A stretch of DNA of 64,000 bases from Agapanthus africanus (lineage: Eukaryota; Streptophyta; Magnoliopsida; Asparagales; Amaryllidaceae): positions 832,466,353 to 832,530,352 of the forward strand of contig CM057338.1 of assembly GCA_030015575.1 (NCBI GenBank), written 5' to 3'. The notes below the pieces were generated by a model, which had not been told where the DNA came from, did no database searches, and worked only from the letters and a program-made list of their open reading frames with translations. The translations under genes were made by a program, and so were the position numbers. Each line of letters starts with the position of its first letter. The stretch's first letter is position 1. Shown one piece after another: positions 54,251-64,000 of this stretch.

Positions 54251-55270
54251 TTTGCTCTGGATGCTTCCCACGGGTTCACTGCCGTGTTTGGCGAGGACCA
54301 GGCTCCGCTCTGGATGCTTCACACAGGTTCACTGTCGTGCTCTGCAAAGACCAGGATCCACTCTGGACGTTTTCCACGGGATCAGAAGTGACATAATCCG
54401 CGTTCCACGTAGCCAGGAATTTTGCTCTAGATACTTCCCACGGGTTCACTGCCGTGTTCAGCGAGGACTAGGCTCCGCTCTGGATGCTTCACACGGGTTC
54501 ACTGTCGTGCTCTGCGAGGACCAGGATCCGCTCTGGACGTTTTCCACAGGGTCAGAAGTGACATAATCTGCGTTCCACGTAGCCAGGAATTTTACTCTAG
54601 ATGCTTCCCACGGGTTCACTGCCGTGTTCAGCGAGGACCAGGCTCCGCTCTGGATGCTTCACACGGGTTCACTGCCGTGCTCTGCGAGGACCAGGATCCG
54701 CTCTGGACGTTTTCCACGGGGTCAGAAGTGACATAACCCGCATTCCACATAGCCAGGAATTTTTCTCTGGATGCTTCCCACGGGTTCGCTACCTTGTTCG
54801 GCGAGGACCAGGCTCCGCTCTAGATGCTTCACACGGGTTCACTGCCGTGCTCTGCGAGGACCAGGATCCGCTCTGGACGTTTTCCACGGGGTCAGAAGTG
54901 ACATAACCCGCATTCCATATAGCCAGGAATTTTGCTCTGGATGCTTCCCACGGGTTCGCTGCCGTGTTCGGCGAGGACCAGGCTCCGCTCTGGATGCTTC
55001 ACACGGGTTCACTGCCATGCTCTGCGAGGACCAGGATCCGCTCTGGACGTTTTCCACGGGGTCAGAAGTGACATAATCCGCGTTCCACGTAGCCAGGGAT
55101 TTTGCTCTGGATGCTTCCCACGGGTTCACTGCCGTGTTCGGCGAGGACCAGGCTCCACTCTGGATGCTTCACACGGGTTCACTGCCGTGCTCTGCGAAGA
55201 CCAGGATCCGCTCTGGACGTTTTCCACAGGGTCAGAAGTGACATAATCCGCGTTCCACGTAGCTAGGAAG
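54251..55270 (-). repeat. 170-bp tandem repeat in C, six units
   Basis: Units begin at 54251, 54421, 54591, 54761, 54931 and 55101, an exact 170-base period. Each unit has three subunits (offsets 53, 53 and 64) sharing CTCTGGAYGYTTYCCACGGG. It is related to the 171-bp repeat of D but higher in copy number here. Open frames of about 100 codons through it are by-products. Confidence 0.97.
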
Positions 55271-55600
55271 GGTTGACTTTATCCGCATTTCATGGAGTCG
55301 GAATTTGACTCTCGGTCATCTGTACGCCGCCGAGTCATGGAACTGGGAGTTGCCGCTGTTCCGCTTTGCTTGATGTTGTGTCTGCTACAATGAGACGAAC
55401 GTCGAGATGATCTCTAGGCTATCTGTGAACCATCGAGATTTGGCTTCTTCTTATGATGAAACCTGGGGAGGAGGAGTGTGACTACCTCTTTGTTTGCGCC
55501 CCTGGATTGTATATAGGGACTGCTGTGATATCACCTATAGGGCATAAATTTCATTTTTATTTTTATTTTATTTCTTTCCGCGATGCTCTATCATTTCAGC
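55271..55600 (-). other. Spacer of C between satellite and word clusters
   Basis: It matches, reversed, 41560-41860 of D. GATTGTATATAGGG at 55507 is a variant of the GTATACAATCC module. No gene is seen. Confidence 0.6.
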
Positions 55601-56485
55601 TTTTTATATCGCGAAGGTCGCGATTGCCCAATCATTTCGGCTATTTTTCGCGGTGCCCAATCATTTCGGCTATTTATTTTATTTTTACTCGCTGCTTTTT
55701 ATTGCGAATTGCCCAATCATTTCGGCTATTTCGCATGCATACCTTTTTTTTACTTGATGATTTTTATTTGCAAGTTGCCCCATCATTTCGGCTATTTCGT
55801 ATGCATGTGTGGCTTGCTGTCTTTTTGCTGCAAGCTTAGGATTAGACACCGACTGGGATATTGCCAGGAGCGAATCATCATTTGCCTTTGTCGATGTCGA
55901 ACAAAAGTGGCTTAGCAAACAGGGTTAAGATCCTGTCGACTAAGGCTATTGGCTTCATGAGCCGTAAGGGTCTCACAAAGGTATTTCTCCCTGCGAGTCG
56001 TGAGGATCTCGTAGGTGTGTTTTCTCCTCAGGAATCGTGAGGACTCCTAAGTGTATGTTCTCTTATAAGTCGTAAGGATCTTACAAGAGAGTTTTCCCCT
56101 TATAAGTCGATAGGACTCACAAGGGTTGTTCACCGTGCGAACATATCCTTAGTCACGGATGGGACTTGGTTAGGGAAATGTTTATTCGCGCCCGTGGATT
56201 GTATACAAAGGTCAGTATTGAGCCGCTTGTAGGGCAGTATTAGAGGTTGTAGAGGCTGCTTAAGAACAGGTTCAGGTCTCTGTAACTTAAGATTTTTGAA
56301 TCTTATGAGCCATGAGGGTCCCATAAGAGGGTTCTCCTTACGAGTCGTGAGGATCTCGCACGTGTAATTTCTCCTTAGGAATCGTGGGGATCCCTAAGTG
56401 TGTTGCTCCCTTGTGAGTCGTAAGGATCTCACGCAGGCGATTTCTCCTCACAAGGTCGAGAGGACCCTGTAAGTGTCTTTTAACG
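55601..56485 (-). repeat. TTGC/GCAA words and two constant-loop clusters of C
   Basis: Reverse-strand equivalent of 40555-41570 in D and 11285-12260 in A, in the same order. It contains four CCAATCATTTCGGCTAT units (55625-55800), the clusters at 55930-56130 and 56280-56480, and the GCCCGTGGATTGTATAC module near 56190. Confidence 0.8.
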
Positions 56486-56945
56486 AGGTTGCGCCCTTTC
56501 GGGTTTTCATAAACACTCACCGGTAGCCCTGCTGTTTTTACTCACGGAGCCCTTTCGGGTTTTCATCCGTGCCCATTTTGCTTATGGACATACCGTTCTC
56601 TCTTTTTTTATTCTTTTTTTTATTCCCCTTTTTTTTCTAACGAGGTTGCGCCCTTTCGGGTTTTCACAAGACTCGCCGGTAGCCCTGTTGTTTTTACTCG
56701 CGGAGCCCTTTCGGGTTTTCATCCGCGCCCATTTTGCTTATGGACATACCGTTCTTCTTTTTTTTCTTTTTTGTATCAGCTTTGGGATGCTGCAATTCAC
56801 CGTAGTTTCTCGACATCTCGGTCAACAGCTAGTTTTAGGACATAGTGGTCCGTCGTTAGTTTAAGGACGTTTCGGTCTGTTGTTAGTTTAATGACGTTTC
56901 GGTCTGCTGTTAGTTTAAAGACGTTTCGGTCCGTTGTAAAGTAAG
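56486..56945 (-). repeat. GAAA-capped hairpins and GGAC words downstream of C pol
   Basis: CCCTTTCGGG (CCCGAAAGGG on the sense strand) occurs near 56491, 56548, 56652 and 56708. 56790-56945 has repeats of the form GACGTTTCGGTC with AGTTTAA spacers. Same position after the coding region as in D and A. Confidence 0.75.
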
Positions 56946-57029
56946 CCGGTTACTACTTATAGAGTTTGGGGTTAGGAAGATAGCGAGCGGACATAGTCGT
57001 CGTCATCTATCATTGACCTAGGCCGTGAC

Positions 57030-58060
57030 TCGTCAAGCGTAGTACTTCTTCAGGAAGCGACCGTTTATTGGCCTGAAAGGTCTTTCACCATGCATGTCCA
57101 TGAGTAGATAGGCTCCACCCTGGTAGACCTTGTCTATGATGTACGGGCCTTCGTAATTCGTCTCGAATTTCCCTCGTTTATCGCGATTGGGGATCATAGG
57201 TCTTTTGACCACTAGCACGAGTTCGCCTTAGCGGAATGTCCTCGGCCTAGTCGACCTTTCGTAGGAGCGCGTCATCTTTGCTTTATAAGCCTTCAGATTT
57301 TGTTGTGCTACGAGCCGGGTTTCATCAAGGGCATCGAGCTTCTCAAGCCGAAGGTGAGCATTCTCTTCATCCGTCAGCTCGTAATGGACTGCCACTCGTA
57401 GAGAGGGTAGCTCTATCTCGAGGGGAGTACCGCTTCTGTACCGAATACCAACGCGTACGGCGTTGTCTTCATGGCCGTCTTGAACGTAGTTCGATATGCC
57501 CAGAGAGCTTCATGCAGTCTCTCGTGCCAGTCCTTCTTATTTCGGGACACCGTCTTCTTCACGGTCTTCGTCAAGGTCTTGTTGAAAGCCTCAGCTAGAC
57601 CGCTAGTTCGGGGATTATAAACTGAGGAGTATCTCCAGTCTATGTTGTGCTGTTGTGCGAAGCGGCTAATCTTGTGGCTTCTGTAGGCTAGCCCGTTATC
57701 GGAGATGATCCGTCGAGGAGTTCCAAACCGATAAATAGCGTGCGTCTTGAAGAAATGGAGGGTATTCTCCATCTTCATTTCCCTCAGCGGTACTGCTTCT
57801 GCCCATTTGGAGAAGTAATCAGTTGTCTCCAAAATGAATCGATATCCTCTGGACGATGCTGGCTCGATGGGGCCGATTATGTCAGTTCCCCACATTTCGA
57901 ACGGCCAGCTAGCCACTGTCGGGTGTAGTGAATTTGGGTGCTGATGGATAAAGTCCCCATGAATCTGGCACGAGTGGCATTGCTTCGCATACTCGAGGCA
58001 GTCCTGAATCATCGTGGGCCAATAGTAGCCCATCCTTTTAATCTTCAGCTTCATCTTCGG
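57030..58060 (-). pseudogene. pol: Integrase region and pol C-terminus of C
   Basis: From the N-terminal side: zinc-binding HHCC part (CLEYAKQCHSCQIHGD), catalytic core with WGTDIIGP, IISDNG and NPRTSGLAEAFNK supplying the D, D and E residues, then the GPYIIDKVYQGGAYLLM segment near the end of pol. The order RNase H then integrase is that of Ty3/gypsy. Integrase joins the DNA copy into the host chromosome. It is broken in this copy. Confidence 0.85.
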
Positions 58061-58064
58061 CCCG

Positions 58065-58810
58065 GCTTAGTGAGAACCGCAGAGTCCGTCGTGAACTTCT
58101 TGGACGACTCTTTTCGCCTCTTCAGCTCCCAGGCATCTCAACCACAGAGAATCAAATGACCTTTTGTACAGAGTATCGTTGACGAAGGCGAAAGATAGGG
58201 CTCGCTTCATGAGCTGATGTTTTGAGGACGCATCTTCAGGCGTTCGACGGGATTTGAAGTAATCTATAAAGGCTTCTCTCCAATCCTCAGCCTTTTCCTG
58301 GTCTTTTATTTGCATAGCCATTTGCTCAGTCACTCCTTTTTCTTCGGACGACTCCGGAGATATTTCCGCCGGTGCAAGAACCCGACGGCTTTGCACAACG
58401 ATCCTCACGTCATCGAGGTTCTCGTCGTCCAGTTCTTTGGCGAGCTTAGCTACTGCATCCGCTTTGCTATTTTCTGCACGCGGTATGCTTTCCAAGATGT
58501 AGGAAGGTATTTGGGTCAGCAGTTGTTGTACCCTCTCGCCGTACTTTACCAGTTCTGGTTTACACGTTTGATAGTCTCCGTTTACTTGACTAACGACCAG
58601 TTGGGAGTCTCCGTATATGAGGAGGTTTTCAATTCCCATGTCGATAGCGATCTCGAGGCCTGCTATCAAAGCTTCATACTCGGCTTCATTGTTTGTCATC
58701 GGCTCTGTTAAGGAGAAAGCAAAGCGCATTATCCCTCCTTGTGGAGTCACGAAGATGAAGCCTACCCCTGATTTGATTATGGGCGTGTTCTGTTTGCGCT
58801 TCTTCATGGA
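58065..58810 (-). pseudogene. pol: Second, archaeal-type RNase H of C
   Basis: GVGFIFVTPQGG, NNEAEYEALIAGLEIA and YGDSQLVVSQVNG followed by NSKADAVAKLAKEL match the extra RNase H domain found between the first RNase H and integrase in Tat/Ogre elements. The acidic positions D/E/D are visible. The linker toward integrase reads DTLYKRSFDSLWLRCL-like, as in plant gypsy pol. Confidence 0.85.
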
Positions 58811-58834
58811 AGACGATCCATCAAAATAAAGTTC

Positions 58835-60300
58835 CTATCGGGTATCACCATCGTCGATCGTATCAAAAGCATGTTCGTCTGGCAGTTCGCAATTCAAGGG
58901 AGAATCGGCCGTTATCGGATGCTCGGCGAGGAAGTCGGCGATGGCCTGACCTTTCACTGTCTTAAGAAGCTGATAGGTTATTGAGAACTCCATCAAGAGC
59001 AGAGCCCATTTAGCGAGCCGCCCCGTCGGTATGGCCTTTGACATCAAATATTTGAAACGGTCCACCTTCGATATGAGACGGACTTCATGCGCCAATGCAT
59101 AGTGCCTGGGTTTCGTTATCGCGAAGATCAACGCCAGGCAGTGTTTTTCGATGGGAGAATAATTGCTTTCTGCCCCCAGTAGAACTCGACTCAAATAGTA
59201 GAGGGCTCTCTCCTTCCCTTGGTCGTTCTCTTGTGCCTATAATGCGCCTAAGGAACCTTCGAGGGCTGTTGTATAAAGAATGAGAGGTTTAACTTTAACG
59301 GGAGTGGCCAGTACTGGCGGATTCTGCAGGTATTGCTTGATTTCATCCAGCGCGCTTTGACATTTGTGATCCGAGACGAACGGGGTTCCCTTCTTCATCA
59401 GGTGGCTGTAAGGACGGCACTTGCCTGAGAGATTGGCTATAAATCGCCTGATATACGCAAGCTTCCCTTAGAGGGACCGCAACTGCTTGAGAGTCCTCGG
59501 CGGGGGCATCTCCATAATTGTCTTGATCTTCGATGGATCTATCTCGATGCCTCGGTGTCGGACGATGAATCCTAGGAATTTGCCCGAGGAAATACCGAAC
59601 GCGCATTTGAGAGGGTTCATCTTCAAGTTGTATTGCCAGAGGCGTTGAAACACGATCTTCAGATGCTCTAAATGCTCCTCATATGATTTGTTTTTCACCA
59701 CGAGGTCGTCGATATAGCATTCGACGATTTCATGTATGAGGTCATCGAAGATCTTCGTCATGGCCCTCTGATAGATGGCACCGGCGTTCTTTAGACCGAA
59801 AGGCATCACCTTGTAGCAGAATATGCCCAAGGGGGTCCGGAAAGCGGTGTGCTTCTGGTCCTCGGGATGCATCTTTATCTGATTGTATCCTGATGATCCG
59901 TCCATGAAGGAAAAGACTTCGTGAGTGGACGTATTGTCTATCTTTAGCTCGGTGACCGGTACTGGAAAGTCGTCCTTCAGGAAAGCTTTATTGAGATCCT
60001 GAAAGTCTACACATATGCGCACCGTCCCATTTTTCTTCATCACTGGGACGATGTTGGCGATCCAATCAGGGTACTGAACCTCTTGGATGAAGCCGGATTC
60101 GATTAGCTTCTTGACCTCGGCGTTGATGCTCATTTCAAGCTCGAGCCGCATTCTTCTCGGTGCTTGTTTGATTGGCTTGACATCCGAGGATATTGCCAAT
60201 TTGTGGACAGCAATCTCTGGATCTAATCCTGGCATTTCGGAATAGTTCCATGCGAAGCAATCTCTATGCTGCATAAGCACGTCTTTTAGCGCAGCCACCC
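58835..60300 (-). pseudogene. pol: Reverse transcriptase and first RNase H of C
   Basis: The reverse transcriptase region (about 59470-60300) has the gypsy motifs GFIQEVQYPDWIANIVPVMK, RICVDFQDLNKAFLKDDFPV, SGYNQIKMHPED, MPFGLKNAGAIYQRAM and the catalytic YIDDLVV. The first RNase H (about 58835-59195) has the ESNYSPIEKHCLALIFA segment. This is the polymerase that copies element RNA into DNA. It is broken in this copy. Confidence 0.9.
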
Positions 60301-61035
60301 TTTCTTCGATAGCAGCTCAATGACGAATATCGGTCGCGGATCATTTGCCGTCCCCAAATCGATTTTCTTGAGGTTATCTGCAGTGGTATGTATTCCATCT
60401 TCCAGCTCTTTTAGCGCCGGTGGAAACTCTAAGATTACCTCGTCATCATTGTTTTCGAAGCACCAGGGGAGTTCATCCATATTCTCAGGCTCTTCTTTTG
60501 ATAGTGTTATCATATGACAAGTACGAGCTCGCTTCTACGACCGATGTTGATCTGGTTCTACTCTCGCGGATTTGGGTTCATGCTTCTGCGGTGGAGTTAT
60601 CCTCCAACTGTCGGATAGAGCGAACTCGCCAAGCTGATATTGATCTTTGACCCAGTTCTTGAAGGTGAAACAGTCTTCGAGAGGGTGTCCTATTGCTCGG
60701 TGATAAGAGCAATAGTCTGGATGAGAGACCTCGTTAGCTTGCTCGGGGTGCTTGGACTCTGGGAGTGTAAGCATTTGATGTCTTATGGCAAGATCAAGTA
60801 TCTTCTTTGTCTTGTCTTGAGGAAAAGAGTATGCTCGACTCATCTTCTTCATAAGGGACAAATCCGGACCGCTCGATTCCCGATCGCGTGACTTCTTGGT
60901 CCCGCTTTGTCGCTGTCGAACGCCTTTTTCGCTCTTTGACTTGTTTTTGCCTATGCGTCGGGCCTTTTGCACAACAGGTTGACAGGGAGGAACATTTTCA
61001 TCTTTCGCAGCCTGTTGAACGAGGCGTTGCATCCT
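60301..61035 (-). pseudogene. Finger-bearing linker between protease and reverse transcriptase of C
   Basis: Contains the motif YCSYHRAIGHPLEDC (C-x2-H-x6-H-x4-C) followed by FKNWVKDQYQLGEFALS, matching the third finger of the D gag (near residue 977). The upstream part reads RAYSFPQDKTKKILDLAIR, as in D. The downstream part is acidic and leads into the reverse transcriptase. Confidence 0.75.
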
Positions 61036-61529
61036 GGATTACTCGTAGATGGCCATTTCGCGATTATGGTCGTCTCGAACTTTTTGACCAGCTTCCCTTA
61101 TAAGCTTGTCCATTTGTTCTTCGAACGACGGACTGGGCATTTTCACGTCGGGGGCTCTTTCTGGTTCAGGGTTAGCATTCTCCCATTGAGCATCCCCTTC
61201 TTCATCAAAGTCATGTACGACATAGCAGTCACGGAGTAGCTCCCGTTTCTTGGACCGAACATATCCAAGCCCGATCGCCTCCATTCTCCCGTTGGGCAAC
61301 TTGCGCTGAGTTCTGGGAATGTTCCAAATCCTATCATAGAACTTAGCTTTTCGAGCGGTCTGTTTGAAGGGTATCCCTTGGCGCTTCAATAGCCTTTTCA
61401 AGCCTTCTGTGTAATATCTAGGCAAACGGATGGGCTGGAGTCTGTCAAGTGTAGAATCCGCACCGTGCCAGATTTCTTTCTCCACTCTTGTTTCCGTGGA
61501 TCGGTAGAATAGGATTGCCTGTTCACCTT

Positions 61530-62300
61530 TTCACCTAGGAGGGACGTAAAATGTTTGTAGCTCTTGCACGCTATAAGCTTCAAGTGCGTCGAGCTCTTTG
61601 TAGTGCTCCCGCGGAATCATGGTAGTTTGCAAACTCTGATTATCACCAGCGAGTGCTTGTATTGGTGGCCAAGCAGAGAATATAGCATGGACCTCATCCT
61701 CCGAGTCACTGCCAAAGATCAACATAGGAGCGGACGGTCCCGGCTTGTTGTACTGGGGTGGGCCTGAATAAACTATCTCTTCCTCTTCCTCGGTATCACT
61801 CCCAAAGACCAGAATGGTGGTGATAGCTTTGTTCTCCGGTTTGTGACATCTCTCCGTGTCCTCAAAATCTGGTAAGAAGTATTTTGCATCTTCGTACTTT
61901 CGGACTTCGTTCACGGAGAATGGGTTCAACTCTCCCGTCACAGTATACTCGAGGCCATCTTTAAAATACTTCATACACTGGTGCTGTGTAGAAGGAATAA
62001 TGTTGTACTCGTGCAACCAGGGTCTACCGAGCAAAGCATTGTAGCATGTCTTAGCGTCAATGACGTGAAATTTAATGTCTGTGACAAGCAGCCCGAAGCG
62101 CAGCATCAGTATTACAGACCCAATGGTCCGTGATGACTGGGAGTCAAAACCAGAGATGGTGATTTTATCACGAGCGAGATGCCAGATGCTCATGCAGATT
62201 TCCTTCAACACTCACATGTTGAGGAGATTAACGGAAGACCCATTGTCGACCAGGATTTTGCCTATCTTTATATCGTGGCAGTATCCTGAGACATAGAGGG
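61530..62300 (-). pseudogene. pro: Retropepsin-like protease region of C
   Basis: Contains ILVDNGSSVNLLNM, the aspartic protease active-site region in plant Tat elements (D-x-G-S-S), then the flap-like and ALLGRPWLHEYNIIPSTQHQ segment that ends gypsy proteases. The protease would mature the gag-pol polyprotein. It lies between the second and third finger regions, an unusual order for a gypsy element. Broken in this copy. Confidence 0.8.
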
Positions 62301-63345
62301 GACGGTTGTGCTCGCACGTCCCAAGGAGGAGGTCTTCGTCGCCGAAGGTGATATCGGCTGTGTGTACTTCCTCCAGCTCGTCCTTCATCTTTTCTTCGGC
62401 GAGAAAAGCTTGGAATTGCTCTGGCTCTTGTAGCGCCTTGATTAATGAATCTCTCGCTTCTTTGGATAGTAGAAGGGCGTCGAGAACGCTGAGCTGCGAA
62501 GGTAACTTCCTTAAGTGTGTCAGAATATTGTAGTCCACCTTACTTTTCTTTGGCGGGTCCTTGGCGGTCAGCTCTTTCATGACTTGGTCATCCAGGGCGA
62601 TATCCTCAGAGACCTTTTCTTTTCCCTTATCTTTTCTACTCATGGGTCCGAGATTCTTTTCTGGCAACGTACGGTTGCGCAGCTGAATGTTTTCGCAGGC
62701 CTTCGGTTCCTCCTCCTTCCCCAAGGTGGATTCTTTAAAGAGAGGGCCAAGAGCCATCTCTTCGTCAGAGTCGCTTCCGAAGGTGAGAACTTGCGATCCC
62801 CCGGTGTTGACCATGCGACATTTACCGGTAGTTCTTTTATGCTCCTCGGTCGCACTTCTTTGCTCCTGACGAGTTTTGCGTTTCATCCGCTTAAAATGTT
62901 GCCGGTGAGCAACATATCCCTGCCACCATCTTTTAAAAGTATCGCATTCTTCGGTAGGGTACGAGATCTTCCGATGATATGAGCAGTAGCTAGGATGCAT
63001 CTCTACTTCACCGGGAGTGTTTCCTTCGGAGGGTGGTAGATTCATTCCCATTGATATGGCTTTAGCAAACCTTTTCCTCGTCTTGAACTTGTTTTTATCC
63101 GCGACGGATGTTCCTTGATTCGGTGGGAGTGTCTCGACTCTTTCATCTAGTCACCAGCGTTTGGCTCTTTCAAGTATGGCCATCTCACGCTCCCGATCGG
63201 CTTTACTTTTCAGATGAATCTCATTCAGGAAGGCGTCGATCATTTCGTCTGACGGCCATAGAAGTTCCGGCTTAGAACTTGCCTCCAGTCTCTCTGTGCA
63301 GGGAGCTTCTTCATTGTCTAGCGATGAATGAGATATCACATGGCA
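62300..63345 (-). pseudogene. gag: Second finger region of C gag
   Basis: YCSYHRKISYPTEECDTFKRWWQGYVAHRQH corresponds to the second finger of the D gag in both sequence and the following WWQGYVAHRQH segment, given here in two pieces because the run is long: YCSYHRKISYPTEEC and WWQGYVAHRQH. The preceding stretch has WPSDEMIDAFLNEI and KADREREMAI, also shared with D. RNA-binding is inferred from the finger pattern. Confidence 0.75.
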
Positions 63346-64000
63346 GCTTGCTATGTAATCCTCAGATCCATCCGACGAGTCTTCTCCATCATCTTCGTCC
63401 TCAAGAACATGGCCGAGAAACTCTTGAAGCGTGATTGGGGTTCGCGCTTTCTAGTTATACTCTTCCAGCGCGTCAATCTGTTTCTGTAGGTCCGTGCGCT
63501 TGTCGCCAGGCTTCACGGGCTTCTTGGATTTCTTCTTCTTTTTCGAAGATTTCGGCGGCTGGGTGTGAGCACTTTAGATATCACCACCAATCTTTGGAGT
63601 TGGGCGCGGCTTCAGCATCCCCTCGATAATCTGGGGTTCCAGCGGGTTCTTCCACCTGATCGCCGAGCATGTCTGGAGATCATTCAGCATCCTTTTGGTT
63701 TTGGCTGAAAGAGCCACCTCCCATGGAGCTTCTTCAACAAAAAAGCACGTTGCCCCCGGTGTGTCTGTCTTCTTAGGAGCGTGCGGTTGTGGTGGGTTTA
63801 CTTTCCACTTCTCAGACAGCGCAAGCTTACCTTGTAGGTACTGATCCTCGATCCATCCCTTAAAGACGAAGCAATCTTCGATTGGATGGCTTACCGTTTG
63901 GTGGTAAGGGCAATAATTGGGATTAGTCACTTCGCCGGGTTGCGATGGTCGCCTTGGATTCGACAAATTGATAAGCCTGTTGCGCATCGCTAGTTCGAAC
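63346..64000 (-). pseudogene. gag: First finger region of C gag, continues beyond window
   Basis: YCPYHQTVSHPIEDC with FKGWIEDQYLQGK matches the first finger of D. The gag core domain would lie beyond 64000. The stretch 63346-63570 is Glu/Lys-rich and low-complexity. Confidence 0.75.

Larger units (their letters stand above)
28848..64000 (-). mobile_element. Tat-like gypsy element with gag-pol (element C), runs off the window, interrupted by D
   Basis: Minus-strand element. The 3' LTR is 28848-31613, shared with B. Then come polypurine tract, antisense gene, the inserted element D (32728-52517), 3' noncoding region (52660-57030), pol (about 57030-60500), and protease and gag region (about 60535 to beyond 64000). 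Order in the sense direction is gag-like finger regions, protease, finger region, reverse transcriptase, RNase H, second RNase H, integrase. The second RNase H and long antisense-bearing 3' region are hallmarks of the Tat/Ogre lineage. The gag-pol frame is broken many times (about ten). The 5' LTR is outside the window. Confidence 0.85.

Noticed and set aside
54251-55270. Several overlapping open frames of about 100 codons on both strands
   Set aside because: They arise from the 170-bp tandem repeat. The same peptide recurs every unit and no domain is recognisable.
28848-64000. Assignment of C to the Athila lineage, which also has long elements and extra ORFs
   Set aside because: The second RNase H between RNase H and integrase, and an antisense gene before the 3' LTR, fit Tat/Ogre better. 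No envelope-like sense ORF after pol is seen.
1-64000. Host genes, tRNA, rRNA or DNA transposons
   Set aside because: Every stretch could be placed in one of the LTR elements or their word-rich regions. I found no terminal inverted repeats with transposase, no tRNA-like folds and no rRNA sequence by eye.

Overview
The window looks like intergenic DNA of a flowering plant with a large, repeat-rich genome. Essentially every stretch belongs to a long-terminal-repeat (LTR) retrotransposon. I found no host gene, tRNA, rRNA or CRISPR array. The plant assignment rests on plant-type Ty1/copia and Ty3/gypsy Tat and chromovirus elements, initiator-tRNA-Met primer sites, Tat-type dual RNase H, and an aminotransferase-like plant mobile domain (PMD) gene. 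The species cannot be named from this.

Layout. (F) 1-10812: a degraded Ty1/copia element arranged as LTR-internal-LTR-internal (partial LTR 1-457, LTR 5813-7922). (A) 10813-12508: a plus-strand fragment of a Tat-like gypsy element, holding the tail of pol and its 3' noncoding region. (B) and (C): minus-strand relatives of A in tandem sharing one LTR. B has its 3' LTR at 12509-15404 and its 5' LTR at 28848-31613. C uses 28848-31613 as its 3' LTR and runs out of the window at 64000 with pol and gag. (E) 16475-28582: a complete plus-strand chromovirus-like element with 4.57-kb LTRs and no recognisable coding capacity, inserted into B with target duplication AGTCT. (D) 32728-52517: a complete 19.8-kb plus-strand Tat-like element with 3.5-kb LTRs, inserted into C with target duplication AGGAC. 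B and C are paralogous, so each supplies the uninterrupted target of the other's insertion, which confirms these boundaries.

How the parts relate. C carries the enzymes: protease, reverse transcriptase, two RNases H and integrase, now broken. D keeps gag, primer site, polypurine tract and LTRs but no pol, so a C-like relative is its likely helper. All these Tat-like elements carry an antisense gene just inside the 3' LTR with its own TATA box and a leader intron. The antisense gene differs between them: a multi-exon PMD gene in D, a short unrecognised ORF in B and C.

The most unusual signal is a recurring sequence grammar in the Tat-like family. Hundreds of short inverted-repeat words have a loop that stays constant within a class while the two arms change together. 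They fill the transcribed part of the LTRs and the region downstream of gag or pol. I know of no description of this. The elements are treated here as fossils: D and E are structurally whole and young (LTRs differ by about 1% by eye), F is older (15 differences in 457 LTR bases), and the gag-pol of C is broken in many places.
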